Under the pieces are notes generated by a model that saw nothing but the letters and a program-made list of their open reading frames with translations, did no database searches and had not been told where the DNA came from. The translations under genes and the position numbers were made by a program. Below are positions 1 through 12,700 of a DNA stretch of 64,000 nucleotides, in pieces (within the stretch, counting starts at the first letter, position 1; the number at the start of each line of letters is the position of its first letter). Source of the stretch: Beroe forskalii (taxonomy: Eukaryota; Ctenophora; Nuda; Beroida; Beroidae); contig WFMF01000003.1 of NCBI GenBank assembly GCA_011033025.1, forward strand, positions 2,015,483 through 2,079,482. The letters run 5' to 3'.

Positions 1-635
1 CACGTGCACACTAGGAAAGTGCGCACGCACACTCGAGAAGTGCACGCGCGAACTCGGAAAGTGCAAGCGCGTTGCCAGACGCGCGCACTCGTAAAGTGCA
101 CGCGCGCACTCGTAAAGTGCACGCGCGCACTCGTAAAGTGCACGCGCGCACTCGTAAAGTGCACGCGCGCACTCGTAAAGTGCACGCGCGCACTCGTAAA
201 GTGCACGCGCGCACTCGTAAAGTGCACGCGCGCACTCGGAAAGTGCACGCGCGAACTCGAAAGTGCACGCGCGAACTCGAAAGTGCACGCGCGCACTTGA
301 AAGTGCACGCGCGCACCCGGAAAGTGCACGCGCGCACTCGAAAGTGCATGCGCACACTCAGAAAGTGCATGTGTACACTCAGAAAGTGCATGCGCACACT
401 CAGAAAGTGCATGCCCACACTCGGAAAGTGCATGCGCACACTCAGAAAGTGCATGCGCACACTCAGAAAGTGCATGTGTACACATAGAAAGTGCATGCAC
501 ACACTCAGAAAGTGCATGCGCACACTCAGAAAGTGCATGTGTACACTCAGAAAGTGCATGTGTACACTCAGAAAGTGCATGCGCACACTCAGAAAGTGCA
601 TGCGCACACTCAGTAAGTGCATGCGCACACTCAAG
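1..635. repeat. 21-bp minisatellite, about 30 copies
   Basis: Tandem array that runs off the left window edge. The unit contains AAGTGCACGCGCGCACTCG and repeats every 21 bp. Two blocks are visible: a GC-rich form up to about 350, and from there to 635 a form in which many CG steps have become TG or CA (AAGTGCATGCGCACACTCAG). Because 21 is divisible by three, several frames stay open on both strands; I see no gene signal in them. Confidence 0.97.
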
Positions 636-1533
636 AACTATTATTTATTTTAGAAGGAAGGCTCTCGATTTTAGACAAATTTGTTTTCAATGAAGTTGCT
701 TGAATTGCGTGACCCTACGTTTGCACATGGTTTAGAAAATACGATAAATTTAATGAAATTTAAATTGCGCACACTGTACTACTGTAGAATATGCCTCTTT
801 ATCATATCAATCCCTTCATGATCAGATCATCGATCGATGCATGCCCACACAGCATATCACAACTTCGAAGAAAAAAAAGAAGAATAATTGCAAAACTAAA
901 TGTTATAAATTTCGGATACACATCCAGAGTTATCATAAATTCAAGCACAAATAAGTTAAATTATGTTCATAGAATCAGGAAACTTAAAATACCCAAAACC
1001 ACTCCATATATGCACGGGAAACTCATTGATACTGATATTATTATTAAGCATTTGATCCTTGAGTTTGACTAAAAGCAATTTTAACCATTTAACCATAGCA
1101 AGTATTTCATATTTTAGCAGTTAAAATGTCCTTTTCTGATCTATCACCGTTTCCTGCAAATTAAGGGATTTAAGTATAATGATTTTCTAATTTGCTTCAC
1201 GCAACAAGTGCATTTGCAAACTGATCGGCGTTGGCTTCAGAAAAATTCATTCACTGAATACCCAACTTTTGAGGGCTCGAGGTGCGGTGTCTAACGTCGC
1301 GCCTGGGTGCTTCTCTGCGGCGCGGCATAGCGCGCAAATGTACTTTTAAAGCAAAGAACATTTGGGCGTTTAACCCGCCGCAAAAAGTACCCAAGCGCGC
1401 CATAATAGTTATACGCCGCACCGCAAAAGTTAGAGACGTACCACGTCAATATTGATTGCATGAAGGTCACAAAATTCATAATATTTGATAACCACAAATC
1501 AAATATTGAATTTTGTGACTTTTCATGTATCCC
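636..1533. other. Intergenic stretch downstream of the PNISR-like gene
   Basis: No convincing gene. A 93-codon frame at 791-1072 has no recognisable motif and biased AT-rich composition. A GC-rich patch at about 1290-1440 is rich in GCGCGC-type words, like those near 43.7 kb and 61.4 kb, and may be a dispersed repeat. The end of the stretch is the region just 3' of the PNISR-like stop codon. Confidence 0.5.
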
Positions 1534-4309
1534 CTACATCCAAACGAACCTATCGAACCTCGTTCGGCCCTCGATCCACGAGTGATGAACTAACCTGCTC
1601 TTGTGCTTTCTATCTGAAGATGAACTGGAGTATTTGTAGCCGTAATCTGAAGTCGAGGAATCGGAGGATTCGCTGCTCTGCTTCTTTTTCTTCCTCTTTT
1701 CCGGGGTTTCTTTCTTCGACGACTTGCTCTTCTTTTTCTTCTTCTTCTTCCTTACTTTCCGTTCTTCCGAAGACGAGCTGGAGGAGGAGACGCTGGAGGA
1801 AGAGGATGATCGTTCCTGACGTTTTCGAGAAGACTGTTTCCGGACTTTCTTCTCAACTTCTCGAGTTGCTTCCTCGATCTTTTTGTTGAGTTCCTTGACT
1901 TTATCGGCCTTTTCCTCATCTTTCTCAGATTTCTTTCTTTTCTTGTTCTGTTTCGCATCTTTAGAACTGTTCTTATCAGCACTACTCTTAGATTTCTCCT
2001 TTTCGTGCTTCGATTTGTGGGATTTTGAGACATCTTTGCCGTTTTCTTTTTCATTTCCAGAAGAGGACCTGGAAGGACGTGATTTCTTGCTCTTTGATTT
2101 TGAAACTTCAGTTTCTTTGTCCTCACCGGAAGGTCGAGAACGCCGTTTGTCTGATCCCTTATCACGCGATTTCTGCTCGTCCACTTCTTGTGATTTTTCG
2201 CGACGAGATGATTTCTTCGAGGACTTAGATTTGTGGTGAGTCGAACTTTTCTCATTGTCCTTCGATTTATCAGATTTCGACTTGTCTGTTTCAACTTTAG
2301 AATGTTTAGCGTCTGTTTCAGATCGATGTTTCGATGAGGAGCTTGTCCGGTGTCTGGAAGAACCGTTCTCCTCACTGGCTTCCAACTTCAGGGATATTTC
2401 CGGGAGCTGTGGGCTGGGTGCTTTCTGTTGGCGATCTTTCGATTTCTCTTCACTGGAAGAATCAGAAGAAGCAGACGAATCCGAACTCGACTGGTTGTTG
2501 TACGAAACTAAATCTGAAATAAATCGTCGGTCAGCTGTTTTCAACGACCAACTCAATGCCGCTGTATGGATCAGACTGAAAATCAAAATCGAAAAAGAAT
2601 CTTAAATTAAAAGCGAAGTATTTGCCGTAAAATCAAAACTTTGCTGTCACGGAATCAAACTTTTGATAGTTCGCAAGGAAATAAAATATGAAGTTCGAAC
2701 TATTGGGGGCAAATTGTCCATGTCGACAGTATTGGTCAAACGAGAGCCGCAGCTTACCTAGAGCAGAGGTCTCATGAGTCTCTTTCTTCTTGCACAGTTC
2801 ATCCAGCTGCTTAATAGCTGAAACAAATCCAAATCATAGGTAGCTTAAATCTTAATTGGAGATGAGGATAGGGACGCTGGAATCAAGAATACCTACCAAA
2901 GTTTGCAGCACAACAAATGTCAACATCGAAGTTGCAAGATTCTGATACAGCTGATTTATCGAAACGGGCATTTTTCAATGATACTAAAATACGGTAATTG
3001 GTAAAGGGAGTGAAACCCCACCTTTTTCTTGCTGTAAGCACTCCATCACAATAGATCTCAGTTCTGCACTGGTTCCGTCGAGTAGAATCTCCGTAAGAGC
3101 TCGTTTTACGAATAGAACCTGTGCACAAGAGTAACAACAATGAGAAACAATGGCAGTAATACTATCTACCAGTCTTGTAGATGTGTAAACCAAGAAATGT
3201 TATGATAGCCACCTGTGGGGCACTAATTGTTGGTAATGTGACTAAGAGATGTTTGACACACGATCGATAATTTGATATTGTCATTATCATTGACAAAAGA
3301 ATCTCAGACAGAATTGCAAATACAATTTCATTCTACTATCTGGTGTCAGGACGTCAGGTGACTGGCGAATGTATCTATACCTGAATCGCGAGAAATTTTC
3401 TTCAAATAAGGACATTTGGCAGCTTGAATTGATAAAGCTGAAAGCCCTGAAAACCCATTTCTCTCAGTTCTTCAAAGCATGCGATTCAAACACAACTCAC
3501 AGGATTCATCTTAGGGATGGGTTCGTCATCTGAATCTTTATCAACATCTTCCTGAAGTTTTAAACTTGGTCAAATGCCGTCGGGTTGCCGATTTGTCGTA
3601 CACGCAACATATCAGCTATTTTCTACAAAGATTAGAACATAAACACGCGTGTTGGCGCGATCTAACCTGAAAAGTTGTACTTTTTACAGAAACACGCGCG
3701 TAAACAATAGTGTGCTTGAGTAGACCCCGAAGAGCCGCGCACTATTTGTTCTAAAGCAATGTCAACGTTGAAGATACCTTTTCGTCGCTGCTTGCCCCTG
3801 AATCTTGGAGAGCACTATACCCACTGATTTTATTACGGTTTATGGTGGTTGTGTTCCCTCGACCGCTAAGTCTGTCGTACCCTGTTACTTCCGTAGCACG
3901 AGGTCGCTTGATTAGCTCGGTGTTCGGCGTATCTTTCGTCTTATTCTTCTCCATCTTATTGAGACCGTCTCGTATCCAAGCCGGAAGGGCTTTCCTTCGT
4001 TGAATGTCAACGCCACCAACTAAAACAGGATACAAATTGCAGACGGCGTTTGGGATGCAAGAAGCAAGAAAAATCCGGAAAAAAGCGCGAGGGAAAGGAA
4101 AAAGACGACTTTTTCCTGTTATTGATTGTTATAAGTTAATGGTTATAAAAAATCTTATGCCATACATGCTACAACATAGGGGGAGGGGGGGGCGACATAC
4201 TATTGGGTATTGGCGGAACAGCAGTAGTAGGGTCCCTGAAGGTCCCTCTAGCCATGGGTAAAGTATGAGTGGGCGGTGGCGGCAGTCTTTCTGGAAAGCC
4301 ACTTTCGAC
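1534..4309 (-). CDS. PNISR: PNISR-like arginine/serine-rich splicing-associated protein (multi-exon)
   Basis: Exons read from the minus strand with matching phases and GT-AG borders: 4309-4201, 4019-3778, 3551-3501, 3118-3022, 2941-2897, 2817-2758 and terminal 2513-1534. The diagnostic segment is RRKALPAWIRDGLNKMEK in the second of these, which matches the conserved LPAWIREGLEKMEREK of PNISR. It is followed by an acidic exon and by VKRALTEILLD, matching the PNISR motif LLTEILLDVTDEE. The last exon encodes about 325 residues of Ser/Lys/Arg/Glu-rich low-complexity sequence with long serine and lysine runs. The 4309-4201 exon is proline-rich, as the PNISR N-terminal half is. PNISR is a nuclear-speckle protein that binds pinin. 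The N-terminal exon or exons are not securely located. Family call strong, full model incomplete. Confidence 0.82.
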
Positions 4310-5044
4310 CTGTAACAAGATCAACCCTGGTAGAGGGAATGTTTCAACCCGCTCCCTGCAATTTGTGGTGAGTTCGGTTCTAAATATCTGAGTTTAGAAT
4401 GAGACTCATTCTCATCAGTTCCTGAAATATATCAAACGACAGACGATCAAATCGCTTTTTCCTTCAATTAAATTATGTTTAAAAGCATGTTGCAGAAATT
4501 CAAACAATTTATAAACATGCATCTTGAACATTGCATGGTAGATTTTGTTCATTTATCAATATTATACGATAATATATCCCAATTGTACAAAATTCTCGTA
4601 AGATTCGCAATACTTCAAAATGGCTCCGCATGAATTATTGTCATTTCAATTGTTGCTTGTAACAGTGAAAAAGTCAAACGGTAATTAGAATTCTTAAATT
4701 GGGGTGACAGTCAATTGGTTACAAAAAGCAATTAAAACCAATTCAGGATAAGTAAGTGTTTGTAATTCAATCACTTTCGATACGAAAGATTCAATAAATG
4801 TATATCTTGATGCAAATATGCATCGATATTCGAAATCTGCCTTTCTCGCTGGGTACAGTGTGTTCTGAAACAGACCTAAGAAAATCAGGAGTATCTATAC
4901 CCCTGCCAATAGACGGTCATGTCATATTTGAATCCATTTCTTGACGGCATATCGGATATACGGAACGAATGTGGCTGGGAATTTGAGCGCCCTTCACCGC
5001 ACACAACACTGAAGTGGAAGTAAGAGCCCCCTCGCCCTACTCAC

Positions 5045-5160
5045 TTGCTTTTGGTAAGGGACCTGGCCGACGAAACCTTGCGAGGCATACTCATCCTGGG
5101 CAGTATTAGGATCGAACAGGGGGAGGGAAGGGCGGCCTGGTACCCTCGCTACCATGGTAA
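5045..5160 (-). CDS. Possible upstream exon of the PNISR-like gene
   Basis: An open minus-strand segment encoding a proline-rich stretch (with RPSLPLFDPNTAQDEYASQG) ends at donor AAGCAA|GTGAGTAGG at 5045 in phase 0, which fits the phase-0 acceptor of the PNISR exon at 4309. The 5' border is unclear because the 48-bp minisatellite starts immediately upstream and the frame closes there. It could belong to PNISR or to the unrecognised gene that starts at 6304. Confidence 0.45.
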
Positions 5161-5169
5161 CCCTCTCCT

Positions 5170-5510
5170 CTAGCATCATACTGTATCCCCTCTACCAGCC
5201 TCCTCCCTCCACACACTTCAGATCATACTGTATCCCCTCCTACCAGCCTCCTCTCTCCACACACTTCAGATCATACTTTATCCCCTTCTACCAGCCTCCT
5301 CCCTCCACACACTTCAGATCATACTGTATCCCCTCCTACCAGCCTCCTCTCTCCACACACTTCAGATCATACTTTATCCCCTTCTACCAGCCTCCTCCCT
5401 CCACACACTTCAGATCATACTGTATCCCCTTCTACCAGCCTCCTCCCTCCACACACTTCAGATCATACTGTATCCCCTCCTACCAGCGTCTCCTCTCTCC
5501 CTGGTCAGAT
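5170..5510. repeat. 48-bp minisatellite, about 6.5 copies
   Basis: Tandem unit of 48 bp containing CACACACTTCAGATCATACT and CTACCAGCCTCCTC, alternating between variants ending CCCCTCCTACC and CCCCTTCTACC. The plus strand stays open only because 48 is a multiple of three. It lies between minus-strand exons, so it is probably intronic. Confidence 0.93.
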
Positions 5511-5539
5511 CCGTACTTCTCCAGGTGTATCCGTACTGC

Positions 5540-6304
5540 TCCACCTCCCTCCTGAACACTCGTCCACCACCTGCTTCTCCGTCTCTATGCTCTGCATGAA
5601 GGAGTCCCACTCAGAGTCATGGCCCGGAGAGGGCGGCCTCGTGGTAGCTGACACCAGGTCAGAATCAGGAGCAGGCTCAATGCTGTCCGGCATTATCAGA
5701 TCACACAGCTGGGAAGGGTCCGTTACTTCGTCAATGGAATTAGAAACTCGGAATATAGAGAAATTTTTCGCAAATCCTAACCACAATCTAAATTAATTGG
5801 AACAGACATATTATAACGGCACCTTCCCAGCTGTATTTCAAAGCAACTGTGTAGCGATAAAGGTAAAGCCAGTGCTATAGAATCATATGATTATTACTAA
5901 AATTACCTTGGTTAGCTCCAGAACTTTCTTGTCGAGTAAAGCCATGTTGATGTCTGCACTAGCTACAGCTTCCGGTAGGGTAGCAGAGCAATGTCTCTCT
6001 ATCATTGTCTGGCACTCAGCCAGCTTTGTCACCTCACTTCCCTTCCTCTTGTTCTGGAACTCTTCAATAAAGTAGCGGGCCTCACCTAGGGCAGTGCGTT
6101 CTATCACACGTAAATTACGGATTGCGATAACTTCAAAATCCTTGCTAGGAAATTTTTAACGAAAGTCTTGAGAATCCTAGATCGTGAAATGAAAGCTGAC
6201 CAGTAAAACAACTTACTTTGCACTACGGCACGGTGGTCGAACAACCTGCTGAAAACAGCAAGTCCAGATTTTAGTGCGGCTAGCCCTGCTTCATCCTTTG
6301 ACAT
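5540..6304 (-). CDS. Unrecognised short multi-exon gene (N-terminal part)
   Basis: The first exon runs from ATG at 6304 to a consensus donor (CAAA|GTAAGT) at 6217 and encodes MSKDEAGLAALKSGLAVFSR and about nine more residues. It joins in phase to 6100-5907, a predicted helical stretch with ARYFIEEFQNKRKGSEVTKL, donor AAG|GTAATT. A third acidic segment within about 5540-5760 (HDSEWDSFMQSIETEKQ) looks coding but its borders are not resolved. I do not recognise the family. The start codon is one base after an AG preceded by a pyrimidine-rich tract (CCCTCTACACTTCCAACTTTT), so it looks like a splice acceptor. The exons could be a separate gene or 5' exons of the PNISR-like gene. Confidence 0.55.
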
Positions 6305-6796
6305 GCTCAAAAGTTGGAAGTGTAGAGGGATCTTGGTATTTCATAATTGGAAGATAGAACGCAGTATTAAAATTTCAACACAGAAGGTACAGAGAAAACG
6401 TTGTGGTGGAAGGAAACAAGGAATTGACCCCATTACAGATTACTCAATATTACAAAATTGATTATGAACCAAAGTCTATCAACAGATTCAAAATTATACC
6501 ATCTAATTTAAATTCATTAAGTATCCAACGGATGATAAACTTGAAAGGTTAAAAATTTAGTCCCACAGTAAAAAGCAACAAAATACACGTTTCTATGCTT
6601 GTATTGTACAGTTTGATAGAGCACTTGGTAACATTTATTGTGATATAATAGACTTCTGAAATTGTTTATATTGTATATACCCATTTTAATCCACAATGTC
6701 TGAAAATAGGATGATTTCGATCGAATTCACGGCAATGGTAGGTGTGATTACTGATTAGTCTATTAAGACTTAACCGGTATGACTGCAAACAATTCG
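6305..6796. other. Short spacer between HDAC8 stop and the next gene
   Basis: Only about 490 bp separate the HDAC8 stop codon from the next minus-strand start codon. The stretch is AT-rich. No exon is visible, and I could not pick out a single convincing poly(A) signal. Confidence 0.5.
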
Positions 6797-9700
6797 TCAC
6801 AAGAGGGAGTTAATATTGTCCGAAACAACACCAATAATACCTGACAGGTACTCCTCACCATTCAGATCCTTCATGTTTCCCGGGGTGATAGTCATCTCAA
6901 AACCTGGCCCGTAGTCACAGAAGTGCTTGTGATCAGGGATACTGTCAGGTATGGACTCTCCCAAGATATCCGCTGTGATATGATGTTTCTAGACAGTGAC
7001 AATAGCCTAATTGATTTTAGCCAAAAGGCAGAAAAGCGTTATATCATACTATCTGATCAGTGGCCCACTGAATCAATTATACAGGTAGAGAAACGTTTCT
7101 AGATCCTACATACACTGAAGTCTGTGACAAACTTCAGCAAGTTATGCACGATAGGAACTTCTTACTTTCTTATGGTGGCATTCACTAGAAGCTACGAACC
7201 TGTTATCTGTGTCCAGGCCCTGGCTACGTTAGTGAAGTTGTAACCCCCTCCTCCGAGTAAAAGTGTGGGTTTCTGGAAACTAACTATCTTCTGCGTTACG
7301 TAGGATAATCCCTCGGGGGTGTAGGAAAACGCCTGGCAAATCAATTAGCTATCAAAACCACCGTAGGCTATGCAAAAGATTCGTTTTTTAAGCAATGAAG
7401 TTGGAAACTGCCGCGCAACAATGTCGTGTCCGATCAAACTCATCTCATCGAACTGTTAACAAATTACAAGTATGATATAATGATCATTTTGATTAGGGAC
7501 TAGGGTACCTGATGTGGGTCCCCCGCTATCCCGTCAGCTCCACACTGACACACAATAGCGTCAGGAGAGAACTTGCGTATAACCAAAGGTAGGGTTGCGT
7601 CTACAACCTGGGAATGTTACAGTTTGTAAAGTTCAATGTTAGAAACACTGGCTGAATGCAGTCTAAACGGGTCTAAATGGCATTGAATTCTCCAAAACTG
7701 GTTAATCAATTGGAGAATCTCCAATTGATTAACTAGTTTTGGATCAGTGGACATCAATCCTACCTGATATCTCTCTTCTAACCGCACTAACTCGTTTGAG
7801 GGTGGAGTCTGAAGCCCCGTCTCTGAGAGGGATATTGATGGAGTACCCCCTTCCCTTCCCATCTCCGATAGAGTGGATCTCCCCCGATCCAGGGTAGAAC
7901 CCAGTCTCGAACTTGTGCACAGAGTAGGTGAGAACATGCGGGGAGTGGTAGAAGGCTTCCTCCACTCCATTGCCGTGGTGTAAGTCCAGGTCTACGTACA
8001 TCACCCTGATAAGAAGAGAGACGATTGATTCCACGCCATAATAATTAGTATGAATAGCAAACAACTTGCCTCTATGCGATGACTCCAAACTGGATATGAT
8101 TAAACCACTGCAAATTGCCTTATTTCACGATATGACATATGAATTTTTAAAGACAGTTCTTACTTGTCGAATGTATTGCGAAGGTACTTTATAGCCAGAA
8201 CACAGTCGTTCAGATAACAAAACCCTTCTGCCTTCTGAGGTTGGCCATGGTGCCAACCACCGAACCAGTTAACCACGACCTAGAGTCAAATCCTAATTTT
8301 TTCAGGAACAAATTCTACACCAAGCGATTTTGACTGTTTTCCACAGTTTTTTGCCCAAAAAATCGATCTAGCAACTTTCCGAGACTTTCCGGAGTGGGGA
8401 AAGTGCCGAAAAATCGATTTTTAGTTGAGGTGCAGCCGACTGACCTGTGAAAAATCGTAACTTGGCTCAGGAAGGTCGTAGAGACTTCAATTTGGGCTTA
8501 AAAGAAGCGCAATGACCATGTTTATATACGACTTGTTAATAAACATGTGCCCTAAAATGGTCAGGAACAGAGTTATGGGCGAAAAACTGATTTTTGAGCA
8601 CCCGCGATACATAGCGGAGGCGATTTTTGTATCTCAGCTCAGGAGGATCGTAGAGACTTCAATTTGGGCTTAAAAGAAGTGCAATTACCATGTTTATATA
8701 CGACTTGTTAATAAACATATGCCCTAAAATGATCGAGAACAGAGTTATGGGCGAAAAACTGATTTTTGGGCACCCACGATACATAGCGGAGGCGATTTTC
8801 GTATCTCAGCTCAGGAGGATCGTAGAGACTTCAATTTGGGCTTAAAAGAAGCGCAATGACCATGTTTAAATACGACTTGATAATAATCATATGCCCTAAA
8901 ATGCTCAGAAACAGAATTATGGGCGAAAAACTGATTTTTGGGCACCCGCGGTACATAGTGGAGGCGATTTTTGTACTTCAGCTCAGGAAGGTCGTAGAGA
9001 CTTCATTTTGAGCTTAAAAGAAGCGCAATGACCATGTTTACATAAGACTTGGTAATAAACATATGCCCTTAAATGCTCAGGAACACAGCTATGGGCGAAA
9101 AACTGATTTTTGGGCACCTGCGATCATGCATAGCTGAGACGATTTTTATATCTTGGCCAAAGAATGTCGTAGAGACTTCGTTTTGGGATTAAAAGAAGCG
9201 CATTGGCCATGTTTACATACTCCTTGTTAATAAATATAAACCCTAAAATACTCTTGGGCGACAACCTGATTCACTCATAGGCCATGAGGCAGTGCTGAGG
9301 CACTTTTATAATATCCCAGGCCAGAAAGCAGTGCAATGGCCTTTTTTGGATATTCCCCATATAATACAGGTCGCAGAGCTAGGACCTAGGTGTTATTGAT
9401 GGATCATTATGTTTCATAAGCATGCTCTGATGGGCTATATGGCTGCCAAGGTCAGCAAAAGTATACTAAATGATTTACCGCAGGGCTCAAAGTGTTTGAT
9501 CACTCCAGAACCAGAACTTATGTCAAAATCAAATAGATGTTGCCAATATTTATGGCATACAATCCAAAATATTTATATGTTCAGCTCATCATTTAACCTT
9601 CCTGCCCAGTGCACAGTTTCCCGTACATTCGGCTGAGTGAACCGAGAGGCTGCGTAGTTGTTTTGAAGGAAAGAATCTTCACCCTTAGCACGATAAGCAG

Positions 9701-12700
9701 GGCCAGGAACTGGACCACCAGCTTACCAGGACCGGGAATTGAACCTAACTTCATAGATATGGAATAGACGTGTTGACTCCATAGATATGGATTATGGAAG
9801 GTACTGCATACAATTAAGTCACAGACGAGACCATGGATCTGACCTATTATAAAATTTATATACCCTGACCAAACAAGACTCTAGATTATTTCCTCCTACT
9901 CGGGTCAGAAAATCTTCGTCTGTATTTATCATTCAATCACCTATGTAAAGATTTTTGAGACCTACTTCATCAAATTAGATTTGGTTTAGGTTCACAAATC
10001 AATATTTTGCTTGGCAATTCCGTGGTGACCCTTTAAAAGAAATAAGATATGAAAATCCCCAGATGTAAAGATTCTCAGGAGAATAAAAACTCCAGGGCAA
10101 AAATAATCATGGTAAGATCTGGTAATTGTGGTTCTTGTTTTTAAAGTTTAAGCCCTCATTATGGGCCATTGGGCCAAGCAGAGATTCGAAAATCGCATCT
10201 GTCATGACCTTAGGGAGACTAAAATATGAGTCATATATTAAATTATTAACATGGCCACTGCGTTATTTTTAGTGTCAACGACCTTCCTGAGCTGAGATAC
10301 AAAAATCACCTCCACTATGTATGGCAGGTGCCCAAAAATCAGTTTTTCACCCATAGCCCTGTTTCTGAACATTTTAGGGCATATGTTTACGAACAAGTCG
10401 TATATAAACATGGTCATTGCGCTTCTTCTAAGCCAAAAACGAAGTCTCTACGATCTTTGTGAGCTGAGATACAAAAACCGCCTCCGCTTTGTATTGCGGG
10501 TGCCCAAAAAATCAGTTTTTCGCCCATAACTCTGTTCCTGATCATTTAGGGCATATGTTTATTCACAAGTCGTACATAAACATGGTCATTGCGCTTCTTT
10601 TAAGCCCAAATTGAAGTCTCTACGACCCTCCTGAGCTGAGATACAAAAATTGCCTCCGCTATGTATCACGGGTGCCCAAAAATCAGTTTTTCGCCCATAA
10701 CTCTGTTCCTGATCATTTTAGGGCATATGTTTATTAACAAGTCGTATATAAACATGGTCATTGCGCTTCTTTTAAGCCCAAATTGAAGTCTCTACGATCC
10801 TCCTGAGCTGAGACACAAAAATCGCCTCTGCTATGTATCGCGGGTGCCAAAAAATCAGTTTTTCGCCCATAACTCTGTTCCTGATCATTTTAGGGCATAT
10901 GTTTATTAACAAGGCGTATATAAACATGGTCATTGCGCTTTTTTTAAGCCCAAATTAAAGTCTCTACGATCCTCCTGAGCTGATATACAAAAATCGCCTC
11001 CGCTATGTATCGCGGGTGCCCAAAAATCAGTTTTTCGCCCAAAACTCTGTTCCTGACCATTTTAGGGCATATGTTTATTAACAAGTCGTATATAAACATG
11101 GTCATTGCGCTTCTTTTAAGCCCAAATTGAAGTCTCTACGACCTTCCTGAGCCAAGTTACGATTTTTCACAGGTCAGTCGGCTGCGCCTCAACTAAAAAT
11201 CGATTTTTCGGCACTTTCCTCACTCCGGAAAGTTGCTAGATCGATTTTTTGGGCAAAAAGCTGTGGAAAACAGTCAAAACCGCTTGGTGTAGAATTTGTT
11301 CCGATTTTGAGCTATTCTGGGCCAGATTTGACTCTATTATGATTCGATTCCTCCTGAACTTGAAATCATACTTTCGTTCAGTGGACGAAATACCGGTACC
11401 CACTCAAACTCCGAAATTCACGTCGCGCCACGGCATTCTTCGTAATTTTTTCCCGCTTTGATGAATTTGCGTGAAATCCATGAAACCTTACACAAAAACG
11501 CGCGTGATTGTTACGCTAACAGATACAAAATATGTTTTAGCGCCCCACGCAAAAACGTGTAAGACTTTGTGACCAGTGGGACATTATCCAAAAGTGTACT
11601 TTTTTAATATAGCGATATTATGGCCATTTCACAAGTAACTGTCAAGTTTATCAACAGTGTTTTGAATTTTCTACTTTTCTGCTTCCAGCTACACACAAAA
11701 TTTGGTGGAAAAACCCCACAGAAATTTCGAGATAACCGAATTATTACGTTTTCAAAATATATTCTTGCGTTTCAAGAGAATTTGGCAATAAAGACTCCAA
11801 CAAATTAAAATATGCTCCACTCCTCGGTCTCGAGCTATGATGGAAGTTGGAGATGATCGACTTTAAAGTCACGGGTTCTAAAACGTGTTCAGTTGCAAAA
11901 CGATGTACCGACTGTGCTTTAAAAAGTAAGATCCTGGTCAGTTTCGTTTACCTGGTACAATTTGAGTGCCAAAGCTTCAGCAGCATCTATTGAAGATCCC
12001 CCGATAGCGCATACTGTCTCAAACATTCGTACAAAAGGCGGACAGTCGTAATCTGAAATACAGCAAGCTCAATTTTCAGAGGAAAAGAGGGAGGTAAACA
12101 CTTTCTGGTTGGATAGCTGACAATATAAAGACAGATAAAGTTACAAATTCGAAGCACCGTGGCTTTAAAAATATTTTAGTAGCACCTCAGAAGCAAATAA
12201 GTTATGAATGAATTATAAACTTATAACGTTAATATCAGGTAAAAACTATTAAAAACAACATGTATACAAAGCTAACCTAATCCATGTTTCTGTAACAGTT
12301 CTTTGTCTGTTTCATCATTGTACGATTCTAATGCTTCAATGTAGTCTTTGCTGTGAAATTCTGTTAACTGCAATCTGAAATTTTAACGTAATATGACTTA
12401 GTCGTGGCTTAGATACTTAGATATATAGGTACCACTTATCGTGAAATGCACACTATCAATCTCATATCTGGGCGCAGGCAAGCGCTTGCAGTGCAAGAAA
12501 GGGAACTGCAAATATGGTCGAGAAGCCGCGGGCAGTTGCTCAGAAGACAGTAGACGAGACAGACTTTCTCTGTCAAGGTGGTGAGGCCTAGTGACAACGA
12601 TTTTTTTCTGGTGGAATGAATCGTATAATTCATTGTTATTGAACGACTGCGAATTATATGCACAGACGTTCAATTTTTTAGCCCCCCTTTTCTGATATAG

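Noticed and set aside
791-1072. 93-codon plus-strand frame
   Set aside because: No recognisable motif, AT-rich composition and no splice or promoter context.
5154-5555. 133-codon plus-strand frame with a repeated 16-residue motif
   Set aside because: Translation of the 48-bp minisatellite; the unit length is a multiple of three.
7744-7791. Apparent +1 frameshift in the HDAC8 exon (a second frame with [10 protein letters not shown] continues into the next exon)
   Set aside because: An earlier donor, CGA|GTTAGT at 7792, keeps the frame and gives the same residue count as human HDAC8 between the DG and F-x-P positions; no frameshift is needed.
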